From Rhodospirillaceae bacterium (GTDB lineage Bacteria > Pseudomonadota > Alphaproteobacteria > DSM-16000 > Inquilinaceae), in contig JAGQRL010000019.1 of the NCBI GenBank assembly GCA_020425485.1, forward strand, positions 1 to 13,106: a stretch of DNA of 13,106 bases, read 5' to 3'. The notes beneath the pieces are model-generated. The model was given only the letters and a program-made list of their open reading frames with translations. It searched no databases and was not told the origin of the DNA. Of this stretch, positions 1-5,817 are shown one piece after another; positions within the stretch are counted from its first letter, which is position 1; each line of letters begins with the position of its first letter. Both the position numbers and the translations under genes were made by a program.

Positions 1-65
1 AGCGTGGCCACGTGATCGATATTGACGCCGAGCCGCAGCGGGGCGGCGGTTGGGGCCTGGTCCAT
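1..65 (-). CDS. pdxJ: Pyridoxine 5'-phosphate synthase PdxJ, N-terminal fragment
   Basis: Only the first 21 codons are in the window; the rest lies beyond base 1. The translated start contains LRLGVNIDHVATL, the characteristic PdxJ N-terminus. PdxJ condenses 1-deoxy-D-xylulose 5-phosphate with 3-amino-2-oxopropyl phosphate to make pyridoxine 5'-phosphate in the DXP-dependent vitamin B6 pathway. The ATG at 65 is supported by an AGGAAC-like Shine-Dalgarno about 8 bases upstream. The gene follows the (p)ppGpp synthetase by 46 bases on the same strand, so cotranscription is likely. From known alphaproteobacterial gene order I would expect acpS, lepB, rnc and era further on, but this cannot be seen here. 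Confidence 0.9.
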   Translation of the reverse strand, partial: MDQAPTAAPLRLGVNIDHVAT

Positions 66-111
66 GGGCGATGGTTCCTGGGGCGACGGCGAGTTGGGGA
101 AACCGTTGGGG

Positions 112-2268
112 CTAGCCGGTGCGCGCGCGGTCGACGGTGCTGATCACCGGGGTGGCGCGCAGGGCCGCGATGATGTTGCTGAGGTGGCGCACATCGGTGA
201 CGGAGATATCCAGCAGCAGGTCGAAGAAGTCGGTGGAGCGGGCGATCACCTTTATATTCGTGATGTTGCCGCCTGACTTGCCGATCACCGTGCTGAGCGT
301 GCCCAGGCTGCCCGGCTCGTTGGCCAGCACCACGTGGATGCGGGCGGTGTGGGAATCCTCCTCCACCACATCGGCATCCCAGGAAACGTCCAGCCAGCGT
401 TCCGGGGTGTCGTAGAAGCTTTCCAGCGTCTCGCAGTCGATGGTGTGGATGGTCACCCCCTTGCCGGTGGTGACGATGCCGACGATGCGGTCGCCGGGGA
501 TCGGGTGGCAGCAGCGCGCGAAGTGGACGGAGATGCCGGGGATCAGCCCGCGGATGGCTACCGCCGGGTCCCGCTCCGCCCCCGGCCGGCGCGAGCGGGT
601 GAGCGGCACCACGTTGTCCTGGCGCTGCTGGGCGGCCTGCTTGTGGCCCGGATAGACGGCGAAGAACACGTCGCGCGCCGGGATGTTGCCAGCACCGATG
701 CCGGCATACAGGTCCTCCACCGACGGCACCTTGAAGTTGCCGGCCACCGCATCCAGCGGCTTTTCCACGAACTCGTAGCCTTCCTGGCGGTACACCTTCT
801 GCAGCATCGCCTTGCCCAGCTCGGCATACTGGTCGCGCTGCTGCTGGCGGATGAAGCGGCGGATGCGGGCGCGCGCCTTGCCGCTGACCACGAAGCGTTC
901 CCATTCCGGGCTCGGCTTCTGGGTCTTCGAGGTGATGATCTCAACCTGGTCGCCGTTGTGCAGCGAGGTGCGCAGGTTGACGATACGGCCGTTCACCTTG
1001 GCGCCGACGCAGCGGTCGCCCACCTCGGAGTGCACGGCGTAGGCGAAGTCCACCGGGGTGGCGCCCTGGGGCAGCGCGATCAACTGCCCCTTGGGGGTGA
1101 AGCAGAACACCTGGTCCTGGAACAGTTCCAGCTTGGTGTGTTCCAGGAATTCCTCGGGCTTCTGGGCGTATTCCAGGATGTCCAGCAGCTCACGCAGCCA
1201 GCGGTATTTCGGCATGTCCGCCGGCTGGGGCATGCCCTGCTTGTAGCTCCAGTGGGCGGCGACGCCGAGTTCGGCCACCTCGTGCATGTCGTGGGTACGG
1301 ATCTGCACCTCGATCACCTGCAGGAACGGTCCGATGAGGGCCGTGTGCAGCGATTTGTAGCCGTTGGGCTTGGGGGTGGAGATGTAGTCCTTGAAGCGGC
1401 CGGGCAGCGATTTGTAGCGGTGGTGCAGCAGGCCGAGCGTCTGATAGCAGGTCGCCAGATCGGGCACGATGACGCGGAAGGCCATGATGTCCGACAGGTT
1501 TTCGAAGGCGACGTCCTTCTGCTGCATCTTGCGCCAGATGGAATAGGGCCGCTTCTGGCGCCCGCGGATTTGCGCTTCCACGCCCCCCTGGTTCAGGATG
1601 TCGGTCAGTTCGGCGATGATGCGGTCGACGATGTCGCCGCCCTCGTCGCGCAGATAGACCAGCCGCTGCACGATGGAGGCGCGGGCTTCCGGGAACAGGT
1701 GCTGGAAGGCCAGGTCCTCCAGCTCGTCCTTCACCTGATGCATGCCGATGCGCTCGGCCAGCGGCGCGTAGATCTCCAGCGTTTCCCGGGCGATGCGCTG
1801 GCGGCTTTCCGGCTTCTGGATGGCATCCAGCGTGCGCATGTTGTGCAGCCGGTCGCACAGCTTCACCAGCAGCACCCGCAGGTCGCGCGACATGGCGAGC
1901 ACGAGCTTGCGGAAGTTTTCCGCCTGCTTGGCCCTGTCGGACTGCAACTCAAGCTGGGAGAGCTTGGTGACGCCGTCGACGAGCTGGGCGATTTCCTCGC
2001 CGAACTGGCCGCGGATGTCCTCCAGCGTGGCGACCGTGTCCTCCACCGTGTCGTGGAGCAGGCCGGTGACGATGGAGCCGGTGTCCAGCCGCATGTCGGC
2101 CAGCAAGCCGGCCACTTCCAACGGGTGGGTGAAGTACGGGTCGCCGGAGGCGCGCACCTGCGAGCCGTGGGCCTTCAGCGAATAGACGTACGCGCGGTTG
2201 ATCAGCCCCTCATCCGCATCCGGATTGTAGGCTTTGACCCGTTCGACAAGTTCGTATTGGCGGATCAT
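112..2268 (-). CDS. spoT: Bifunctional (p)ppGpp synthetase/hydrolase (RelA/SpoT homologue, Rel type)
   Basis: A 718-residue long RSH protein that makes and degrades the alarmone (p)ppGpp (stringent response). The HD hydrolase domain (about 25-180) looks intact: H48, H72-D73, E76-D77, and D139/N143 in LCDRLHNMRTL. The synthetase domain (about 235-345) has RFKD at 291-294, the RxKD signature of bifunctional Rel/SpoT enzymes rather than the ExDD of RelA, then GYKSLH (303-308) and EVQIRT with E320. A TGS domain covers about 387-450, a Cys/His segment HFARCCHP lies at 582-589, and an ACT domain covers about 643-718. Both activities should therefore be present. I chose ATG 2268 because MIRQYELVERV matches family N-termini; a GTG at 2304 would add 12 residues. 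It lies 93 bases after rpoZ on the same strand. An 11-bp hairpin ends 2 bases before the ATG. Confidence 0.96.
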   Translation of the reverse strand: MIRQYELVERVKAYNPDADEGLINRAYVYSLKAHGSQVRASGDPYFTHPLEVAGLLADMRLDTGSIVTGLLHDTVEDTVATLEDIRGQFGEEIAQLVDGVTKLSQLELQSDRAKQAENFRKLVLAMSRDLRVLLVKLCDRLHNMRTLDAIQKPESRQRIARETLEIYAPLAERIGMHQVKDELEDLAFQHLFPEARASIVQRLVYLRDEGGDIVDRIIAELTDILNQGGVEAQIRGRQKRPYSIWRKMQQKDVAFENLSDIMAFRVIVPDLATCYQTLGLLHHRYKSLPGRFKDYISTPKPNGYKSLHTALIGPFLQVIEVQIRTHDMHEVAELGVAAHWSYKQGMPQPADMPKYRWLRELLDILEYAQKPEEFLEHTKLELFQDQVFCFTPKGQLIALPQGATPVDFAYAVHSEVGDRCVGAKVNGRIVNLRTSLHNGDQVEIITSKTQKPSPEWERFVVSGKARARIRRFIRQQQRDQYAELGKAMLQKVYRQEGYEFVEKPLDAVAGNFKVPSVEDLYAGIGAGNIPARDVFFAVYPGHKQAAQQRQDNVVPLTRSRRPGAERDPAVAIRGLIPGISVHFARCCHPIPGDRIVGIVTTGKGVTIHTIDCETLESFYDTPERWLDVSWDADVVEEDSHTARIHVVLANEPGSLGTLSTVIGKSGGNITNIKVIARSTDFFDLLLDISVTDVRHLSNIIAALRATPVISTVDRARTG

Positions 2269-2270
2269 GG

Positions 2271-2307
2271 GGCGTGCCCCCGGCGGATGGGCGTCAGGGG
2301 GCACGCC
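2271..2307 (-). promoter_or_regulatory. Stable hairpin abutting the synthetase start codon
   Basis: In the rpoZ-spoT spacer, GGCGTGCCCCC (plus strand 2271-2281) and GGGGGCACGCC (2297-2307) form a perfect 11-bp inverted repeat with a 15-base loop. In the minus-strand mRNA the 3' arm ends two bases before AUG 2268. The only purine-rich stretch near the start, GGGGG at 2281-2277, lies wholly inside that arm. No U-run follows, so it does not look like an intrinsic terminator. I infer that it could limit ribosome access to the synthetase message; the function is unproven. Confidence 0.6.
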
Positions 2308-2361
2308 GCGCAGGCGACCGGATCGCCGGCGGTTTTCGGGATCTCAGGCGTGGTGTCCGCC

Positions 2362-2859
2362 CTAGAGATCTCGCTCCCCGTCGGCGTCGGCACCGTCGTC
2401 GTCGAACACGTCCATGCCGGCTTCAATTTCTTCCACCTCGGCCGCCTGGCTGTCGTCGTAGCCGTGCACCGGGTCCATGCTGTCGTCGGCCGCCGCTTCG
2501 GCGTCCTCGCTCTCGCTGAGCACGGTCTCGTCGTCGGACGCCGGGGCATCGCTGTCGGCACCCGTGGTCTGGCGCAGCCACTCTTCCTCGCCGGCCATCA
2601 GGTCGACGATCTCCTCGTCCGGCTCGTCCATGCCGGCGTGGCGCTGGTGGCCGCGCACGATCGCTTCCGTCAGCTTGTCGAACGGAATGCTGGCATCCGC
2701 CACTTCACGCAGGGCGACCACCGGGTTCTTATCGTTGTCGCGCTCGACGGTGATGTGCGCGCCCGCGGAAATATCCCGCGCCCGCTGGGCCGCCAGCATC
2801 ACAAGTTCGAAGCGGTTGGGGATGCGTTCAACGCAATCCTCAACGGTAACACGAGCCAT
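2362..2859 (-). CDS. rpoZ: DNA-directed RNA polymerase omega subunit, long acidic tail
   Basis: A 165-residue protein with an omega domain at about 1-70: MARVTVEDC, then IPNRFELVMLAAQRAR and NPVVALREV. Omega supports assembly and folding of the beta' subunit. In E. coli the extreme N-terminus (MARV) contributes to ppGpp site 1 between omega and beta'; the same residues are present here, fitting with the alarmone enzyme just downstream. From about residue 78 on, the protein becomes a low-complexity Asp/Glu-rich tail of nearly 90 residues, whereas E. coli omega is only 91 residues in total. Alphaproteobacterial omegas are often longer, but this is a marked extension. The ATG at 2859 has a GGAGAAG Shine-Dalgarno five bases upstream. 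It is the first gene of the rpoZ-spoT-pdxJ unit. Confidence 0.95.
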   Translation of the reverse strand: MARVTVEDCVERIPNRFELVMLAAQRARDISAGAHITVERDNDKNPVVALREVADASIPFDKLTEAIVRGHQRHAGMDEPDEEIVDLMAGEEEWLRQTTGADSDAPASDDETVLSESEDAEAAADDSMDPVHGYDDSQAAEVEEIEAGMDVFDDDGADADGERDL

Positions 2860-2874
2860 GTCGGCTTCTCCGCT

Positions 2875-2902
2875 TTGCCAAACTTTATCGATAGCATATA
2901 TC
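2875..2902 (+). promoter_or_regulatory. Candidate divergent promoter for the NYN-UDGb pair
   Basis: On the plus strand TTGCCA (2875-2880, five of six consensus bases) is followed after 16 bases by TATATC (2897-2902). The -10 occupies the same ATATAT core as the predicted rpoZ -10 on the other strand. If used, the leader before the NYN start would be about 170 bases, containing a T7 run at 3006-3012 and no clear second promoter. Predicted from sequence only. Confidence 0.35.
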
Positions 2903-2923
2903 GTTCGGGTGTGCGGCGGACAA
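2895..2923 (-). promoter_or_regulatory. Candidate sigma70-type promoter for rpoZ-spoT
   Basis: On the minus strand a TTGTCC -35 (2923-2918) is separated by 17 bases from a TATATG -10 (2900-2895), about 36 bases before the rpoZ ATG. It lies in the most AT-rich stretch near the gene. The -10 overlaps a CGATA/TATCG inverted repeat (2889-2893 and 2899-2903), which could be an operator or simply -10 symmetry. Predicted from the sequence only. Confidence 0.45.
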
Positions 2924-3081
2924 TATCTGTTTGCGCACGAAGACGATCGCCTCTGGCAGACTTACTATCCGGGAAAGTGGCCCTACATATTTCCAGATAA
3001 GCCGATTTTTTTGTATGGAGAACCGGCAAAGGACGGTCTGTCTGCAGGCTGGACACATCAGATTACGCAGCGAGGAAGTAA

Positions 3082-3672
3082 ATGATTTTCTACAAGGAAG
3101 AGCGCCTGGCGCTGTTCGTCGACGGGGCAAATCTGTATGCCGCTGCCCGGTCTTTGGGATTTGACATAGACTATAAGAGATTGCTCGATCTGTTTGCCAA
3201 GAAAGGCCGGCTGATTCGCGCCTTCTACTATACAACGCTAATCGAAGATCAAGAATACTCGCCCATCCGGCCGCTGATCGACTGGCTCGATTACAACGGC
3301 TATACGATGGTCACCAAGCCGGTGAAGGAATACACCGATTCCCAGGGGCGGCGGAAGACCAAGGGCAGCATTGACATCGACCTGGCGATCGACGCCTTGG
3401 AGATGGCGGCCCATGTGGACCACATCCTGCTGTTCTCCGGCGACGGCGATTTCCATCGGCTAGTTGAGGCAATCCAGCGTCGCGGCGTACGCATGACGGT
3501 GGTCAGCTCGATCAAGGCGCAGCCGCCCATGGTGGCCGACGAGCTGCGTCGCCAGGCCGACAACTTCATCGACCTGATGGATCTGGCGCCGCACATCCAG
3601 CGCCAGGGCGTGCCACCGCGCGCGTCGCGCCATCTCGACGAGGAGGACGACGGCGCCGAAGCCGAGGAGTGA
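3082..3672 (+). CDS. NYN (LabA/DUF88-like) domain protein, predicted PIN-fold nuclease
   Basis: A 196-residue protein of the NYN branch of the PIN-like superfamily. The predicted metal-binding acidic residues are present in the expected order: D14 in LFVDGANLY, D98/D100/D104 in KGSIDIDLAIDALEM, and D121/D123 in LFSGDGDFHRL. The C-terminus (about 172-196) is a polar, acidic tail likely to be disordered. Family members are regarded as metal-dependent, probably RNA-cleaving nucleases, but the substrate of this group is not established. The ATG at 3082 has an AGGA Shine-Dalgarno five bases upstream. The first part of the gene and its leader are visibly less GC-rich than the flanks. Its stop overlaps the start of the uracil-DNA glycosylase, and it diverges from rpoZ. 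I would expect conservation of this locus near rpoZ in relatives, but have not checked. Confidence 0.88.
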   Translation: MIFYKEERLALFVDGANLYAAARSLGFDIDYKRLLDLFAKKGRLIRAFYYTTLIEDQEYSPIRPLIDWLDYNGYTMVTKPVKEYTDSQGRRKTKGSIDIDLAIDALEMAAHVDHILLFSGDGDFHRLVEAIQRRGVRMTVVSSIKAQPPMVADELRRQADNFIDLMDLAPHIQRQGVPPRASRHLDEEDDGAEAEE

Positions 3673-4340
3673 GCGGCCCGGCCACACCCGCAATAGGACC
3701 GGCGGCCGGATCGGCAGCGGGACCAACAGGCGACTGCCCGCTGTGCCCCCGCCTGGCGGCGTTCCGTGCCGCCAACCGGGCGGCCTATCCGGACTTCTTC
3801 AACGCGCCTGTACCCTCCTTCGGCGAGCTTTCGGCACGCCTGCTGGTGGTGGGCCTGGCGCCCGGCCTGCGCGGCGCCAACCGCACCGGCCGGCCGTTCA
3901 CCGGCGATGGCGCGGGCGAAGTGCTGTACCCGGCCTTACAGGCCGCCGGCTTCGCTAAGGGAACCTATGGCGCCGACCCGGCCGATGGCTTTCGCCTGGT
4001 CGATGCGCGCATCACCAACGCGGTGCGCTGCGTGCCGCCGGAAAACAAGCCCACGGGGGCGGAGGCGGTGGCCTGCCGGCCCTTCCTGGCGGCCGAGATC
4101 GCCGCCATGCCCAACCTGGCCGCCGTGCTCTGCCTCGGCCTGGTTTCCCACAAGCAGGTGCTGGCGGCCCTCGGCCGGCGCCAGGCGGCCGTCCCCTTCC
4201 GCCACGGCGAGGCGTACGACCTGGGCGGTTTCCGCCTGTACGACAGCTACCACTGCTCGCGCTACAACATGAACACGGGCCGGCTGACGACGGCGATGTT
4301 TGCCGAGGTTTTCGGCCGTATCGCCGCCGACTTGAGGTGA
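3669..4340 (+). CDS. Uracil-DNA glycosylase, family 5 (UDGb type)
   Basis: A 223-residue base-excision repair enzyme expected to remove uracil, and in this family often hypoxanthine and other deaminated bases, from DNA. Motif 1 is GLAPGLRGANRTGRPFTGD (62-80), diagnostic of family 5, which lacks the polar catalytic residue found at this place in other families. Four cysteines, C23, C26, C121 and C136, are spaced as expected for the 4Fe-4S cluster of family 4/5 enzymes. Motif 2 is YHCSRYNMNTGRLT (194-207) with H195 retained. The GTG at 3669 overlaps the upstream TGA by 4 bases, suggesting translational coupling to the NYN gene. Its first 20 residues are Gly/Ala/Pro-rich, so a slightly later start is possible. 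It converges on smpB, 63 bases away. Confidence 0.92.
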   Translation: MSGPATPAIGPAAGSAAGPTGDCPLCPRLAAFRAANRAAYPDFFNAPVPSFGELSARLLVVGLAPGLRGANRTGRPFTGDGAGEVLYPALQAAGFAKGTYGADPADGFRLVDARITNAVRCVPPENKPTGAEAVACRPFLAAEIAAMPNLAAVLCLGLVSHKQVLAALGRRQAAVPFRHGEAYDLGGFRLYDSYHCSRYNMNTGRLTTAMFAEVFGRIAADLR

Positions 4341-4403
4341 TTTCTAACTTCAGGAAATCGCCTTAACCATTCATGCCAACAGGCATTTCCGGCGACAGCA
4401 GCC

Positions 4404-4874
4404 CTACCCGTGGTCGCGCATGATGCGCGCCTTGGCGCGCTGCCAATCGCGCTCCTTGGTCGCTTCCCGCTTGTCCACCTTGCGCTTGCCGCGGGCGAGC
4501 CCGAGGTCGACCTTGGCGATGCCGCGCCGATTGAAATAGATCGACAGCGGCACCAGCGTCGTGCCCTCCCGGCGGATGGAGCCGAGCAGCCGGTCGCGCT
4601 CGCGCCGGTGTACCAGCAGCAGCCGCGGCCGCTTGGCTTCGTGGTTGAAGAAGCGCCCGGCGCTCGAATACTCGGGGATGTGGGCGTTGAACAGGTACAG
4701 CTCGCCCTGCATCTCCCCGGCGTAGCTGTCTTGCAGACTGGCCCGGCCGGCGCGCAGGCTCTTCACCTCGGTGCCCACCAGCACGATGCCGGCTTCCAGG
4801 TTCTCGTCGATGAAGTAGTCGTGGCGGGCCCGGCGGTTCTGGGCCACAAAATTTCCGCGGATCGGCTTGGCCAT
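4404..4874 (-). CDS. smpB: SsrA-binding protein SmpB
   Basis: A 156-residue protein of normal SmpB length. SmpB binds the tRNA-like domain of tmRNA and delivers it to stalled ribosomes for trans-translation. Visible family signatures are NRRARHDYFI (13-22), GTEVKSLRAGRASLQDSY (34-51), FNHEAKRPRLLLVHRRE (76-92) and the basic C-terminal tail KVDKREATKERDWQRAK (132-148), which becomes a helix in the mRNA channel and is complete here. The ATG at 4874 has AGGA about nine bases upstream. It follows dapA by 43 bases on the same strand, an arrangement common in Alphaproteobacteria, and is probably cotranscribed with it. No ssrA (tmRNA) gene is visible in the window. Confidence 0.97.
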   Translation of the reverse strand: MAKPIRGNFVAQNRRARHDYFIDENLEAGIVLVGTEVKSLRAGRASLQDSYAGEMQGELYLFNAHIPEYSSAGRFFNHEAKRPRLLLVHRRERDRLLGSIRREGTTLVPLSIYFNRRGIAKVDLGLARGKRKVDKREATKERDWQRAKARIMRDHG

Positions 4875-4917
4875 GGCTGGAATCCTGACGCTCGGCGGCT
4901 GTGCCCGAGTCGGCCCG

Positions 4918-5805
4918 TCAGACGTTGCTGCCGGGGATCAGCCCGGCATGGGCCATGGCGGTGCGCACGGCCAGGCGCGTCGCTTCGCCCGGTTCCACCA
5001 GCGGCTTGCGCACCCGCGGCTCCACCTTGCCCAGAACGCTCAACGCGTACTTGACCGGGGCCGGGCTGCTCTCCAAGAACAGGGCACGATGCAGCGGCAC
5101 CAGACTGTCGCGGACCTCGGCAAACGCCGCCAGGTCGCCCTCGCGCCAGGCACGATGCAGCTTGGCGCACTGGGCCGGTGCGGCGTTGGCGGTGACGGAG
5201 ATGCAGCCATGCCCCCCTTGCGCCAGGAAGGCCGGGACCGTCAGGTCCTCGCCCGAAAGCTGCACGAAGTCCTCGCCGATGGCCCGCCGGGTCAGCGCCG
5301 GGCGGCCGAGATCGTTGGTGGCGTCCTTCACACCGACGATGTTGGGCAATTCGGCCAGTCGCGCCATGGTCTCGACAGACATGTCGACCACGCTGCGCCC
5401 CGGAATGTTGTAGATGATGATGGGCAGGTCGGTGGCGTTATGGATCGCTTCGTAGTGCGCATACAGGCCGGCCTGCGTCGGCTTGTTGTAGTACGGCACC
5501 ACCACCAGGGCGGCGCTGGCGCCGGCCTCCTGGGCGTGGCGGGTCAACTGGATCGCCTCCTCCGTGGAGTTCGACCCGGTGCCGGCGATCACGGGAATGC
5601 GTCCCCCCACGGCCTCGACACACAGCTCAACGACGCGCATGTGTTCGGCATGGCTGAGGGTCGGCGACTCCCCGGTGGTGCCGCAGGGCACCACCGCTTC
5701 GGTGCCCTCCGCGATCTGCCATTCCACCAAGTCCTGGAACGCCCGTTCGTCCACGCCGTCGGCGGTGAACGGGGTCACCAGGGCGGTCATCGACCCTCGA
5801 AACAT
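4918..5805 (-). CDS. dapA: 4-hydroxy-tetrahydrodipicolinate synthase DapA
   Basis: A 295-residue class I aldolase-fold enzyme that condenses pyruvate with L-aspartate 4-semialdehyde, the first committed step to diaminopimelate and lysine; diaminopimelate is also the cross-linking residue of peptidoglycan. The key residues line up with E. coli DapA shifted by one: T43-T44 in CGTTGE, Y105-Y106 in VVPYYNKPT, Y132 and R137 in IYNIPGR, and the Schiff-base lysine K160 in IVGVKDAT. Length is normal. The start MFRGSMTALVTPF matches the family N-terminus, and a GGAG Shine-Dalgarno lies 8 bases upstream of ATG 5805 (alternative ATG 5790). It is divergent from the lytic transglycosylase with only 12 bases between starts and is followed by smpB. 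Confidence 0.97.
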   Translation of the reverse strand: MFRGSMTALVTPFTADGVDERAFQDLVEWQIAEGTEAVVPCGTTGESPTLSHAEHMRVVELCVEAVGGRIPVIAGTGSNSTEEAIQLTRHAQEAGASAALVVVPYYNKPTQAGLYAHYEAIHNATDLPIIIYNIPGRSVVDMSVETMARLAELPNIVGVKDATNDLGRPALTRRAIGEDFVQLSGEDLTVPAFLAQGGHGCISVTANAAPAQCAKLHRAWREGDLAAFAEVRDSLVPLHRALFLESSPAPVKYALSVLGKVEPRVRKPLVEPGEATRLAVRTAMAHAGLIPGSNV

Positions 5806-5817
5806 CCGTGTGACTCC

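Noticed and set aside
334..3000. Very long plus-strand open frame (888 codons) across the synthetase and rpoZ region
   Set aside because: It is antisense to two unmistakable genes, its translation is Val/Gly/Asp/His-rich without recognisable domains, and it is explained by third-position GC bias in the opposite strand.
2972..3012. GGAAA...TTTCC repeat followed by a T7 run, considered as an intrinsic terminator or attenuator
   Set aside because: The stem is 5 bp and AT-rich with a 13-base loop, and it ends 11 bases before the T-run; no stable hairpin directly precedes the Ts.
4339..4388. Small inverted repeats GATTTC/GAAATC (4339-4359) and ATGCC-AACA-GGCAT (4373-4386) between the converging glycosylase and smpB genes
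   Set aside because: Stems are only 5-6 bp and have no U-run of useful length, so they are too weak to call as terminators.
4867..5817. N-terminal extension of the transglycosylase frame across dapA
   Set aside because: The frame stays open through dapA by codon bias, but the signal peptide begins at about 5818-5842 and the extension is antisense to dapA.
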